Assembly: GCF_023028345.1 (NCBI RefSeq)
Contig: NZ_CP095487.1
Location: 1,674,001-1,738,000 of the forward strand
DNA length: 64,000 nt
Direction of reading: 5' to 3'
Origin: Halorientalis marina
GTDB taxonomy: Archaea > Halobacteriota > Halobacteria > Halobacteriales > Haloarculaceae
Part shown: positions 35,029 through 44,124 of the stretch, piece after piece
Layout: each line of letters starts with the position of its first letter
Numbering within the stretch: the first letter of the stretch is position 1
The notes under the pieces: generated by a model
What the model was told of the DNA's origin: nothing
Seen by the model: only the letters and a program-made list of their open reading frames with translations
The model's database searches: none
Program-made: the position numbers and the translations under genes

Positions 35029-35880
35029 ATGAAATCACTGACAAATCTGACGGCCGAGGCGAATGAGATACGAAAGCAGGACGGCTGGATGGAACTGGCC
35101 AAGGCCGGACTGCGGCACACGAAAACAATCAGAGGCCAGTTTCGGCGTTCGATAACTATCGATTGTGACAACACCTGCGTCACGTTCGACACTACAACTG
35201 AGGCCGCAAAGGAGTGGTTTTATCCACGGTACTATGACGGTAGTCTACACGAACCAGCACTCACCCGCCGCTTGCTTCAGGAACTCGATTCCGACTCCAC
35301 GTTTTACGACGTGGGTGCCCACGTCGGATACTTCACCGCGTTCGGTGCCACAAAATGTACTGACGGAGACGTTCATACGTTCGAGATTGAACCGAGATTC
35401 GTCGAGGCCATCAAGCGGACCGTGGACCGCAACGAATTCAGTGTCGAAATCGTACAGGCAGCCGTTTCCAATAAATCGGGCGACACACTGTCGTATACTA
35501 GCTCCGGATCAAGTACAAAAGTTAGCGATGATGGGGAACCGACGGCGGCCGAGTCGATCACGCTGGACGACTACGCAGAGCGCCACTCACCGCCGGACGT
35601 AATGAAAGTAGATGTCGAAGGATACGAATACAACGTGTTGCAGGGCGCGGAAGGACTCCTAAAGAACGGTCATCCTGACGTGCTCTTTTTAGAAATTCAC
35701 CCAGAGAATCTGCAGGAGTACGGGGTTGAACCAAAAGATATTGCCACCCTGCTTGAGAGACACGGTTACGATTGGGTAAACTTTGACCACCGAGTAGATG
35801 ATTCGAAGGTTCAGCGGAACATGATGGAAGATCTATCAACAAACACGATGTACATGATCTGGAACAATATGCTCTGTTGA
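35029..35880 (+). CDS. FkbM-family methyltransferase, C-terminus altered by an IS
   Basis: A 283-residue SAM-dependent methyltransferase. Motif I is STFYDVGAHVGYFTAFGA, followed by VHTFEIEPRF, VMKVDVEGYEYNVLQGAE and VLFLEIHPENL, the FkbM signature. It likely O-methylates a sugar. The present end is MIWNNMLC with a TGA supplied by the insertion sequence. Removing 35870-36807 and one 8-bp duplication gives MIWNNMNHKVVL and TGA. Only the last six residues were exchanged for two, so activity is probably kept. Confidence 0.88.
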   Translation: MKSLTNLTAEANEIRKQDGWMELAKAGLRHTKTIRGQFRRSITIDCDNTCVTFDTTTEAAKEWFYPRYYDGSLHEPALTRRLLQELDSDSTFYDVGAHVGYFTAFGATKCTDGDVHTFEIEPRFVEAIKRTVDRNEFSVEIVQAAVSNKSGDTLSYTSSGSSTKVSDDGEPTAAESITLDDYAERHSPPDVMKVDVEGYEYNVLQGAEGLLKNGHPDVLFLEIHPENLQEYGVEPKDIATLLERHGYDWVNFDHRVDDSKVQRNMMEDLSTNTMYMIWNNMLC

Positions 35881-36807
35881 ATCCGATGACGGCAGCAGGA
35901 TAGCGTCGCTCTGAAGGTGGAAGCGAAGCGGAGAGGGGAAATGTGCCTAAACTCCTCTTCCGCCCCGTTAAGCAAGCGGCATCGCTGGCTCAAAAGCGCT
36001 CTGCTGCCAGCCCCACGGCGGTGGTGAGCGACCCGGCTGGCAACGGCTTTGCCGACTGGAAGCACCTCACGCTGTACTTTCTGCGCGTTCACATGGACGC
36101 GACCTACCGCGAACTCGTCGACTGGGCGAGCGAGATGGATCGTGTTCGCGCTCTCTTGCAGTTGTCCCGCTGGGGATTCCCGGCACCCTCGACGCTATGC
36201 CGCTCGTTCGAGCTGGTGCCAACCCGGATCTGGCGGCAACTGCTCGATCGGTCAGCGGCCCGCTGCGATCCCGGCGACCACGGCGCGGTGGATGCCACGT
36301 TTTTCGACCGCGAAGCGGCATCCAGTCATTACCGGAAACGGTCGGATCGCGACATACGCACGCTGAAAACGACGGCGCTGGTCGATACGGAGTCGTGTGC
36401 CATCCTGGACATCCACGTCTCGGCACACTGGCCTCACGATACCCAGGTGGGCCGTCGGGTGGCGTTGCGCAACACCGACGACCTGGCGAGTCTCGCCGGG
36501 GACAAGGGCTACGACGACCAGTCGCTCCGGGACGCCCTCCGCGCCGAAGGCGTCCGGCCACTGATCAAACACCGGCTGTTCGCCCACTGCGATCACGCCC
36601 ACAACGCGCGGTTGGACAGCGAGGCTTACGGGCAGCGCTGGATGGCCGAAACCGCCTTCTCGGCCATCAAGCGCCGATACGGCTCCGCTGTCAGGCCGAG
36701 CGTCTGGTACCGCGAGTTTCGTGAACTGGTGCTGACCGCCGCCGTCTACAACCTCGAACAAGCCATCAAACAGTGATCGCTACGCTGTCACTGGATTCAA
36801 CAAAGCA
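35870..36807 (+). mobile_element. IS5-like insertion sequence, 938 bp
   Basis: Imperfect terminal repeats TGCTCTGTTGAATCC and, inverted, TGCTTTGTTGAATCC enclose one transposase gene. GAACAATA flanks both sides (35862-35869 and 36808-36815), an 8-bp target duplication. The target is the extreme 3' end of the fkbM-type gene. The clean duplication suggests a recent event. Confidence 0.88.
35943..36776 (+). CDS. IS5-family DDE transposase
   Basis: A 277-residue transposase starting with GTG. DDE residues are Asp117 (GAVDATFFDR), Asp187 (SLAGDKGYDD) and Glu236 (AETAFSAIKRRYG). The N-terminal DUF4096-like part has DWKHLTLYFLRVHMDATYRELVDW. Length fits single-ORF IS5-type haloarchaeal transposases. 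It fills most of the 938-bp element and ends about 30 bp from its right end. It is GC-rich compared with the AT-rich genes to its right. Confidence 0.88.
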   Translation: MPKLLFRPVKQAASLAQKRSAASPTAVVSDPAGNGFADWKHLTLYFLRVHMDATYRELVDWASEMDRVRALLQLSRWGFPAPSTLCRSFELVPTRIWRQLLDRSAARCDPGDHGAVDATFFDREAASSHYRKRSDRDIRTLKTTALVDTESCAILDIHVSAHWPHDTQVGRRVALRNTDDLASLAGDKGYDDQSLRDALRAEGVRPLIKHRLFAHCDHAHNARLDSEAYGQRWMAETAFSAIKRRYGSAVRPSVWYREFRELVLTAAVYNLEQAIKQ

Positions 36808-36915
36808 GAACAATATGAATCATAAAGTTGTTCTCTGACGAAGACTGTAAATGTCTGTTTTCGACTCGAATTTGAGGTTTGATCAACGTTCCATACATGA
36901 AAATAGCATATTCAA

Positions 36916-38355
36916 TTAATATAGTTTGTTCGGAATCAACTCAACAGAGTTGTTTATAACTTTGTTACGGATTGTCGGAGAACCCATTATAAATATCCCA
37001 TAAACAATAACACCAAAGAGAACCACAGCAGATAGCGAAGCCAGCGTCCTAATATTGACATATTTCACAATAGGAAACAGTATCAGAGTCATGCCCAGAG
37101 AAGAAAAAATACACCAGCCCATCTGGAATTTTGGTATTTTAAACTGTATTTTGTCCGAAAGGAAGTAGAGAGTGAGAACAGTGTGAAAAATGACTGAGAG
37201 TGTCGTCGCAACAGCCGCCCCTATCAATCCAAATAGGATAATAAATACGGTGTTGAAAACGATATTCAAAAGGACGCCAATGACTGTTGCAATCGATCTC
37301 AGTTCCGGATAATCCATTGACGCGAGAATAACATCAAAGATAGATGTAAATCCGGAGATTATCTGTCGTAGCATAAATACGATCAAGACTAGCCATGCAG
37401 TCGCATACTCTGCACCGAACACAAAGGTGAGTACCTCTTCACCCAGTAGAATGGACCCGAAAAAGGCAGGTATCACGAGAATTACTGATGACAAGACGAG
37501 ATCAGGAAGCAGTTCCTCAATCTTTTCAACGGCGTTCTCTTCGCTCCAGGAGCTAATCTGTGGGAACACGGTCGTCGTGAGTGCCTGCGTCAGTTGGTTC
37601 GTAGTACCAGCGACCCGCCAGGCAATCTCGTAGGCACCCACTTGAGCACTCGACAAGAAGAAACCGAGCAGGAGGATGTCGGTCCAACTATACAGGAACG
37701 GTCCGAGCTGCCCCACAAGGTCACGGCCGGCGAAGCTTAAAAGCGACCGGACCGACCTTTCGGTGGGCCTGTAGCGCAACGATCGCCACCCCATGTCTAG
37801 TTTATATGCACTCCAGAACAACTTGACTCCAAACCCAGCGAGTAATCCGATGATGATGCCAGTGACGTCAAATCCGAGTAGCAGCAGTCCGGCACCGACG
37901 CTTACCCAGGCAAACTGCTTGGCGAGTTCGACCGAGGCAGATTCACCGACTCGCAACTCCCCCTTGAGCGCCGAAAATGTAATCCCACTGAGTGGTTTCA
38001 AGACAAGCCCGATGATGAAGTACGTAATCAGATCCCGACCAAGATAATCGGTTATTCTGTCGCTGAACACGAAGGCAATCAGAATCATCACAACCACCAT
38101 CGTAAACTGGACGGCAAGGCCGGAAACAAAGTACAGCTCCGGATTATTGCTAGAGCTGACATGCTTTTCAACCGACCGCGAGAAGCCGAGACTAGTTGGA
38201 AGCGAAACCACTCCAAGGAGGGCCTGGAACAGAAAGAAAACACCCATCTGAGACGCGCCTAATTTCTGAGCGAAGAACGCAAGACCCGCAAAGCTGAGAA
38301 TCGTCATTCCATTCTTAGCCACAAAAACCTTTATGGTTGATATTTTCAGTTCCAT
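36916..38355 (-). CDS. Wzx-like oligosaccharide flippase
   Basis: A 479-residue protein with about 12-14 membrane helices. It starts MELKISTIKVFVAKNGMTILSFAGLAFFAQKLGASQMGVFFLFQALLG, typical of the polysaccharide biosynthesis/MATE-like superfamily (RfbX/Wzx). Short charged loops such as ASMDYPELRSIATVIGV are typical of the family. It would move a lipid-linked oligosaccharide across the membrane. It is AT-rich and is the only flippase seen in the window, so it likely serves the whole cluster. It is transcribed alone on the minus strand toward the IS5-like element. Confidence 0.85.
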   Translation of the reverse strand: MELKISTIKVFVAKNGMTILSFAGLAFFAQKLGASQMGVFFLFQALLGVVSLPTSLGFSRSVEKHVSSSNNPELYFVSGLAVQFTMVVVMILIAFVFSDRITDYLGRDLITYFIIGLVLKPLSGITFSALKGELRVGESASVELAKQFAWVSVGAGLLLLGFDVTGIIIGLLAGFGVKLFWSAYKLDMGWRSLRYRPTERSVRSLLSFAGRDLVGQLGPFLYSWTDILLLGFFLSSAQVGAYEIAWRVAGTTNQLTQALTTTVFPQISSWSEENAVEKIEELLPDLVLSSVILVIPAFFGSILLGEEVLTFVFGAEYATAWLVLIVFMLRQIISGFTSIFDVILASMDYPELRSIATVIGVLLNIVFNTVFIILFGLIGAAVATTLSVIFHTVLTLYFLSDKIQFKIPKFQMGWCIFSSLGMTLILFPIVKYVNIRTLASLSAVVLFGVIVYGIFIMGSPTIRNKVINNSVELIPNKLY

Positions 38356-38837
38356 TATACTATGGATACTGTAAGGTATATTTTTGATGGTTCCGGTAAA
38401 GCGGCATCATATATGGATTATAGTAATAGGATCGCAGGCTAGAGATACCACCATCAGACACAATGCCGATATCGGGTGGTAAATAATAATGCCGTCGGTA
38501 TGTTCCGGATAGCGAGCCAAGAACAAACGATACTCAAACACGCGCTTTAAGGGAGAGTGTGACATCAGCGGTTATTTATACTTCATAGTCCGTTCATTGA
38601 TCCCGTCGTTTAGAAGCATCCCAATGCTTTGGAAGCGATAAGCGTGCTTTTCGTATGAGCGCCTGAACGGGTTCCAAGAATCTCTTGCGAAGTCAACTGC
38701 TTTCACTCATTTAGGGGGTAGTCAAACCAGTACGAAACGCTGACTTTACTGATCCAGTCACTACTACAATCGCAAGCGGCCCATCAAGAACTAATGGTAA
38801 CACTCACCCTGAGGGGATGCAAAACTAGACAGATCTT
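38356..38837. other. Intergenic region, no recognisable gene
   Basis: About 480 bp without a gene I can support. A minus-strand frame ending near 38602 (RKRFLEPVQALIRKARLSL...DASKRRDQ) reads like the tail of a lost protein but has upstream stops. The left part should contain the flippase promoter. Confidence 0.35.
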
Positions 38838-39689
38838 TCAGATATCCTTTTCAGCACGTACGAAATACGCACCCTCTCTTGAATCGTGAGAAACATCCCG
38901 CTCCGAGATTTCGTATCCCAAGTCAATCAACAAGTCACGGACATCCTCTTCCGTTGCTCCGTAGTTGAGGAGGGCATCAGGATGAATTTCGCAAAAGATG
39001 AGTCTGCATGACTGGTTACGTAGTGTGTCCTCTAGACCACGGAGAACCTCCATTTCCCCACCGTCAACATCAATTTTCATCACATCAGGTGCAGGAATTT
39101 CATCAGATCTGATCACATTGTCACCAGGTACTAAGTCAATTTCAACGTTGGTTCCGTTCTCTCTTTCATCCATTTCGACACTTCCAACTGCACCCGCTCG
39201 ATCTTCTGAAAGTTCTAATACCGCAGTATCATACTCGGACGCAAGTGCATACTCACAAACTTCTCCAGTAATATTGTTCAATTCGAGATTTTCTTTCAGA
39301 CGTTTCGCGCTCTTCGGATGGGGTTCAATCGCAACAATGGAGCCGGAAGTGGTGATCTGCCCTGCAAAACAAGCGTGTAGTCCGACATTCGCACCAACAT
39401 CGTAGAAAACATTATCTGATTCCAAAGATTCAATGATTTCCGACAATACTTCAATCTCTCCGTGTAAGGTTGGATCGTTGAATCGGCTAAACTCATGACG
39501 GGTCAGTATATGAAACTTTGCTGTACTGGGGCCTACAGTTCGAGTAATTGTATCATCTGACAAGGCAAACTGAAGTCGCCAATACAAATTTGTAACTGGT
39601 GATCGTAACCCAATAATACCAAGTATTGTATATATTGGACTATTATAAACTGTCCTTCTGACCTGGTCTAATATCTTCTGTGCAGGCAT
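38838..39689 (-). CDS. FkbM-family methyltransferase
   Basis: A 283-residue protein from MPAQKILDQVRR at 39689; a GTG three codons upstream is possible. Family blocks: NVFYDVGANVGLHACFAGQI, SIVAIEPHPKSAKRL, DVMKIDVDGGEMEVLRGLE and LIFCEIHPDALL. The enzyme would use SAM to methylate a sugar hydroxyl. It is a distant paralogue of the gene at 35029 but AT-rich, so probably acquired separately. It is flanked by non-coding DNA on both sides and likely has its own promoter. Confidence 0.85.
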   Translation of the reverse strand: MPAQKILDQVRRTVYNSPIYTILGIIGLRSPVTNLYWRLQFALSDDTITRTVGPSTAKFHILTRHEFSRFNDPTLHGEIEVLSEIIESLESDNVFYDVGANVGLHACFAGQITTSGSIVAIEPHPKSAKRLKENLELNNITGEVCEYALASEYDTAVLELSEDRAGAVGSVEMDERENGTNVEIDLVPGDNVIRSDEIPAPDVMKIDVDGGEMEVLRGLEDTLRNQSCRLIFCEIHPDALLNYGATEEDVRDLLIDLGYEISERDVSHDSREGAYFVRAEKDI

Positions 39690-39932
39690 GGATACCACTC
39701 ATCTCGCCACACATAATTTCCTTTGGATGAGGTAGCATCCTGGCGATCTCCACCGATGTCGTCATCTCAACGTACACTCATAAAATGGACGGCCCCTGTA
39801 AGCGGTGTAGATCGGTATCGTACAATAAGCACAAGAGATATAATACATCATTAGTATAACATAACTGTGGAGATACCCCAATTCAGTAACAGGACTTTCG
39901 CGGGATCTAAATCATACAGCCCTTTGAAGTGG

Positions 39933-41000
39933 TCAGATGTTCCGACCGACAGCATGGTAAATTCCTATTGACCAGTGATCTCCTGTCACATATCCACGAG
40001 GGAATCCAATATCACCATCCACAGCGCATATCCATTTTTCTCCTCCAATCCAATGAGGATCAATATGATGCATTCGACCAGAGTTCCATCCCACTCCCCC
40101 AGTGCCCTCTATGACTGGTGAAAACGGTGATTCAGTATCTGAATATTCAGTAGGATTTAGTTGGTCTACTGTGTAAACACGGACTTTATCCCCATATTCT
40201 CTAACGCAATCTTGAAGGAATAGGATGATTCTTTCTTCAGTTATTATCGGTCGACCTGCGGGTTTTGCCCCGGATTGTCGATCAGTAACAACAGGATTAT
40301 TTTTGTGTGCATGCCATTCATTTCTTTCAAGAAAATTGGAATAATAAAGATGGATTTCGTCATAGTGTCCAGAACCAATGAGGAGCCACCAGTATTCATC
40401 CCACTGGAATAAAATTGCATCCTGGACGTCAAACTCGGGTTCAAGAAGAGTAGAACATCGTTTCCATTCGGTTGGAAATGAGTTCGCTTTGTATAATTCA
40501 ATTATATCACTTTTGGGGTCAGATTGTTCTGGAAGCATATAATAATCTCCTTCATTCTCGAAAATGAAGGGGAATGACACATGTCTACCAGTTTCCAAAA
40601 CAATCTGATCATAAGCCCATTCATGTCCATTATCACTGGTTGCATGGCCGATCGCGCTATTCGGTTTTTTATCGCGGTTCATCACTTCAAAAAATAGATG
40701 GATTTCGTCTTTTAATGGTAACAGAAACGGATCTGCTACAAAGTCTACGTCACCAAAATCCGTGACATCATCCGAAGTTAAAACTGGATTGCCACATCCG
40801 TTTGTGTTACAACCACTTTTTTGATATATGGTATTTTCTAACACATCCTCAAAATTTCCCCTTTCCTTATTTTTCAACCCTCCAAATACCGAGGATTTGA
40901 ATTTTTTCGGCGTGGATTCAGGTATTCTATAATGTACTTGATCCACAAATCTATCAACCATTATAGCTATAATATTCTTTGCGCTACCTTTCAGCCACAT
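39933..41000 (-). CDS. GINT1-like five-bladed propeller protein (glucosamine transferase family)
   Basis: A 355-residue soluble protein with repeated beta-blade motifs: FVADPFLLPLKDEIHLFFEVM, AIGHATSDNGHEWAYDQIVLE, HVSFPFIFENEGDYYMLPE, and GAKPAGRPIITEERIILFLQD. These fit the GH43-like propeller of the glucosamine inositolphosphorylceramide transferase (GINT1) N-terminal family. In bacteria this domain is often paired or fused with a formyltransferase. Here the divergent neighbour 34 bp away is a formyltransferase. A sugar-transfer or sugar-binding role on the surface glycan is likely. The enzymatic assignment is uncertain; the fold and pairing are better supported. Confidence 0.65.
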   Translation of the reverse strand: MWLKGSAKNIIAIMVDRFVDQVHYRIPESTPKKFKSSVFGGLKNKERGNFEDVLENTIYQKSGCNTNGCGNPVLTSDDVTDFGDVDFVADPFLLPLKDEIHLFFEVMNRDKKPNSAIGHATSDNGHEWAYDQIVLETGRHVSFPFIFENEGDYYMLPEQSDPKSDIIELYKANSFPTEWKRCSTLLEPEFDVQDAILFQWDEYWWLLIGSGHYDEIHLYYSNFLERNEWHAHKNNPVVTDRQSGAKPAGRPIITEERIILFLQDCVREYGDKVRVYTVDQLNPTEYSDTESPFSPVIEGTGGVGWNSGRMHHIDPHWIGGEKWICAVDGDIGFPRGYVTGDHWSIGIYHAVGRNI

Positions 41001-41034
41001 GTTTTATACACAGCACCGCACTACCTAAGTATAT

Positions 41035-41835
41035 ATGGGGGACGACGTTTTTCAAGTTGGACTTCTCTTGGGTATGGATGAGGTACCGGAGTGGTTTGCA
41101 ACCGGTATTGAAAGACTGGTTGAGAACACAAATGCAGAAATAAGTATAATAATGGTTGCAACACCCACTTCAAAAGATGAAACGTCAGAATCGGGAAAAA
41201 CTGGACCTCTTAGTTTAATTAATTCGGTAAAAAATTCTCTGTTCGGTTCTAGTAGACAGCCTCCACGTCCCCTCGACGAGCTCGACTGTGTTAAAGATAC
41301 GAAACAAGAACAGTGTGATATTATTCCACAAGAAGGCCTTGGTATTGAACTCCCAGAAAAAGTCGTTCAACAGTTTGAGGAGATTGATGTAGGGATACAT
41401 ATGGGGGTTGGAATTTTGAAAGGAGAAATTTTGACAGCCCCTGAATACGGAATATTAGGGTTTCATCACGGAGATATCAGACAATATCGAGGTTCAAGTG
41501 CTGGGTTCTGGGAGTTCCTCCATGGAGAGGAGGAGATGGGGATTACACTACAACGATTACAACCCGAACTTGATGCTGGTGAGATTGTTGTTTTTGAATC
41601 TGTGGACATTTCAGACGCCTGTACGTTGGGCGAAATCCGCTCTCGATATCGCACGATCTCTGAGAAGATGCTAGAAAAAGGCATACTTCTATTACAGGAT
41701 GAGGATTTTTCTGCAAAACGTCCTGACAGCCTTGGTAAAGTGTATAAGGAAGAAGAGCGGCAACGTTGGAAAGTGACAGCGTTATATCTTTATAAGGAAA
41801 TGAAGGGGAGGACCAGACAGAGACTTTTGAAATGA
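41035..41835 (+). CDS. Formyltransferase-family protein
   Basis: A 266-residue protein with the folate-dependent formyltransferase core: GIHMGVGILKGEIL, then GILGFHHGDIRQYRGSSAGFWEFLHGEEEMGITLQRL and ELDAGEIVVFESV. The usual Asn-x-His of methionyl-tRNA or sugar formyltransferases is here Gly-Phe-His144-His145-Gly-Asp147. It thus belongs to the FHHGD subgroup seen beside GINT1-like proteins. It may formylate an amino sugar. The C-terminal domain of methionyl-tRNA formyltransferase is absent. It is divergent from the GINT1-like gene with only 34 bp between, implying shared control. Confidence 0.78.
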   Translation: MGDDVFQVGLLLGMDEVPEWFATGIERLVENTNAEISIIMVATPTSKDETSESGKTGPLSLINSVKNSLFGSSRQPPRPLDELDCVKDTKQEQCDIIPQEGLGIELPEKVVQQFEEIDVGIHMGVGILKGEILTAPEYGILGFHHGDIRQYRGSSAGFWEFLHGEEEMGITLQRLQPELDAGEIVVFESVDISDACTLGEIRSRYRTISEKMLEKGILLLQDEDFSAKRPDSLGKVYKEEERQRWKVTALYLYKEMKGRTRQRLLK

Positions 41836-42005
41836 AGGTTTAAATGGGTAAGGGTTTACATATTCGTGTTTTCAACAATCACTTTTTTAATTTGATGATT
41901 TGACTACCACATTCGTTTTCTGGATTCCTGACCTCGGTTTGAGAGCTATATATTCATGTTATTTCCAACTAAACCACAAAATCGACCAATATTCAGTTTT
42001 CTAAT

Positions 42006-42914
42006 TCACAAGAGCCCGGCCTGCTCGTACCACTCGATCGAATCGGCCACCGCTTTCTCTGTCCCATGGTTTGGAACCGGGCTTCGGTCTTGCCAGTGCT
42101 CGGGAACCGAAAACGAGTTCTCAGTTGTATTCATTTCGGTATAATCTTTTTTCGGAACTAAGTTGATTTTCGAGGCGATGTTCAAAAGTGATGGTAACAG
42201 TCTCTGCATCCCATATAACCGTGGTATCCAGTGGTCTCTGGGTGAGTGTTTTGCGATTAAAGAATGATATTCATGGTCAGTCAAATTTTTCCCACATACC
42301 GGCTCATTACCCGTACATTCGCCAGACAATCCCGAAACAATAGCATCAATAACCGTGTCGATGTGAACGTAGTTTTGATACCCAAATCGATAAAGTGGGG
42401 GAATAACAAGTTTATTTGAAACTACCGTCACATACGGAGCCAACTTGTTCATTTTGTAGTCCCCAGGTCCGATTACTCCTGAGGGATAGATTACCAGCCA
42501 CGAGATGTCGCCAGAATTTTCTCTTATATACTCATCGGCTCGCAATTTGGAGCCTTTGGTTCCAGTTGTATTCACTAATTCCGGATGCTCTGTGATCGAG
42601 CTCGTGAAGACAAATGTCTCGCAGCCGTGTTCCTTGGCTGCATTGAGGACTATCTTCGTGCCTTCGATATAAACAGAGTCACCTACCTTTCCTCTGGCAT
42701 GGACGAGATGTGCTATGCCATCACACTCACTAACCAGTTCGTTGATGACATTTTTGTCTCGAACGTCTCCGACGAGGACATCTGCTTCCTCCGGGAGGAC
42801 GTTTTCCCCGTTTTCACTCCGCACAAGGCCCGAAACCGAGTGACCCTCATTGACAAGTTTGTGGGCAAGTTGATGACCAATCTGTCCCGCCGCTCCCGTA
42901 ATTGCTACTCTCAT
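42006..42914 (-). CDS. NAD-dependent epimerase/reductase
   Basis: A 302-residue SDR protein. MRVAITGAAGQIGHQLAHKL gives the Rossmann loop; FVFTSSITEH carries the catalytic Ser region. The usual YxxxK is less clear (DEYIRENSGD), so catalytic competence as an epimerase is uncertain. The start overlaps the Gfo/Idh stop by ATGA. Downstream context is AT-rich non-coding sequence. It likely works with the adjacent oxidoreductase on one nucleotide sugar. Confidence 0.8.
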   Translation of the reverse strand: MRVAITGAAGQIGHQLAHKLVNEGHSVSGLVRSENGENVLPEEADVLVGDVRDKNVINELVSECDGIAHLVHARGKVGDSVYIEGTKIVLNAAKEHGCETFVFTSSITEHPELVNTTGTKGSKLRADEYIRENSGDISWLVIYPSGVIGPGDYKMNKLAPYVTVVSNKLVIPPLYRFGYQNYVHIDTVIDAIVSGLSGECTGNEPVCGKNLTDHEYHSLIAKHSPRDHWIPRLYGMQRLLPSLLNIASKINLVPKKDYTEMNTTENSFSVPEHWQDRSPVPNHGTEKAVADSIEWYEQAGLL

Positions 42915-43957
42915 TGTTGTGTGATAGGTGTATCAATTCCAAGTTCCATGTACGCTGTTTTGATTGCCGAAAGAATTTCAACGCTATCAGCGAATGGCAC
43001 TCTGTTCGGTTCCGATTCTGCAACAGTCTCGACAAACGATTGTACACGCTTAAAAGAATCGTCCCCATCATACTGTGAAAACCATTCAAGTGCAGGGACA
43101 GGATCAGGTCCAACCGTTCGTTCTGCCAACGCAAAAGAAATCTTAGGCAGTCCCGACTGAGCATATTGTAAATTGAATTTATGCGCATCAAGTATAACTT
43201 CGCTCCGTGTCATCTGTACCTGCCCATCAGTCCCAAAGAAATGGATACGTGTCGGTCCCCCTTTGGTCCGGTAGCCGGTTTTTATCGTAAACGGTATTTC
43301 TCCCAGGTGGCCTTCCAAAGTAACGTCCGATTCGACGTTATGCGCAGCAAATCTGTGCACCTCCGCGGAATCGATCGTAATTTCGTCCCGTCGCAGTTGT
43401 AGAAACCCACTAAGTACGTGGGGCCCCAAGTCCATTAGAACTCCTCCCCCCGCTTTAGTCGGGTCCATACGCCAGCTTTTTACCGCCTCATTCAGGGTGT
43501 AATACGAGACATCAATACGTCGAATCGATCCAATAATATTGTTTTCTATCTGTTTCTTGGCTCGCTCAAACGGTTTGTAGTATGGTAACGAGTATCCACC
43601 CGCCGCATCTACCTGCGCTTCCTCAATTGCATCTAGCATATTCTCCGCTGCCTCTACCGTCGTTGCAATCGGTTTCTCACAGAGTATCGCGAGCCCCGCA
43701 TCGGCCGCAGCTATGACTAGCTCTTCGTGCATGTGAGGAGGCGTACATATACTGACCAAGTCAAGATCAGCGGACTCGAACATCTGCTCCGCGTCGGCAT
43801 ATCGTTGCTTTACGTTGAATTTTCGACCGAATTGTTCCCGTCTTTCGTCATCTAACTCCGCAATGGCCTCTAAGGAAACATTCGGGATTTCGGTATACGC
43901 AGGTGCATGAGTCCCATTTGCAACAGCACCCGCACCTACTATACCTGCTTTGAGCAT
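42911..43957 (-). CDS. Gfo/Idh/MocA-family oxidoreductase
   Basis: A 348-residue NAD(P)-dependent sugar oxidoreductase. The Rossmann start is MLKAGIVGAGAVANGTHAPAY. The family marks DLVSICTPPHMHEELVIAAADAGLAILCEKPIATT (catalytic-region EKP) and AGGGVLMDLGPHVLS are present. Such enzymes make 3-keto or dehydro sugars, for example in diacetamido-uronate or amino-sugar routes. It is coupled to the epimerase by ATGA. It may supply a modified sugar nucleotide for the GT4 enzyme at 44125. Confidence 0.88.
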   Translation of the reverse strand: MLKAGIVGAGAVANGTHAPAYTEIPNVSLEAIAELDDERREQFGRKFNVKQRYADAEQMFESADLDLVSICTPPHMHEELVIAAADAGLAILCEKPIATTVEAAENMLDAIEEAQVDAAGGYSLPYYKPFERAKKQIENNIIGSIRRIDVSYYTLNEAVKSWRMDPTKAGGGVLMDLGPHVLSGFLQLRRDEITIDSAEVHRFAAHNVESDVTLEGHLGEIPFTIKTGYRTKGGPTRIHFFGTDGQVQMTRSEVILDAHKFNLQYAQSGLPKISFALAERTVGPDPVPALEWFSQYDGDDSFKRVQSFVETVAESEPNRVPFADSVEILSAIKTAYMELGIDTPITQQ

Positions 43958-44124
43958 ACCTGACCTCCCTCTGCGTTCGATTTCAAACCACCGGTTTTTC
44001 CCTTATACGAGAGCCTTGGCAACCTGGTACGACACATGAGAGCTTGATGTAGTGCCGTCCTGCCCATCCTCTATACGGTGGTCGTTTTCAGAAAAAATAA
44101 ATATACCAGGGAGATGGCTATCGT

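Noticed and set aside
36067..36561. Minus-strand frame inside the IS5-like element
   Set aside because: Antisense to the transposase and rich in Arg/Gly/Pro, as expected for a shadow frame.
38600..38700. Minus-strand coding-like piece in the gap after the flippase
   Set aside because: Only about 30 codons between stops, no motif; not enough to call a gene.
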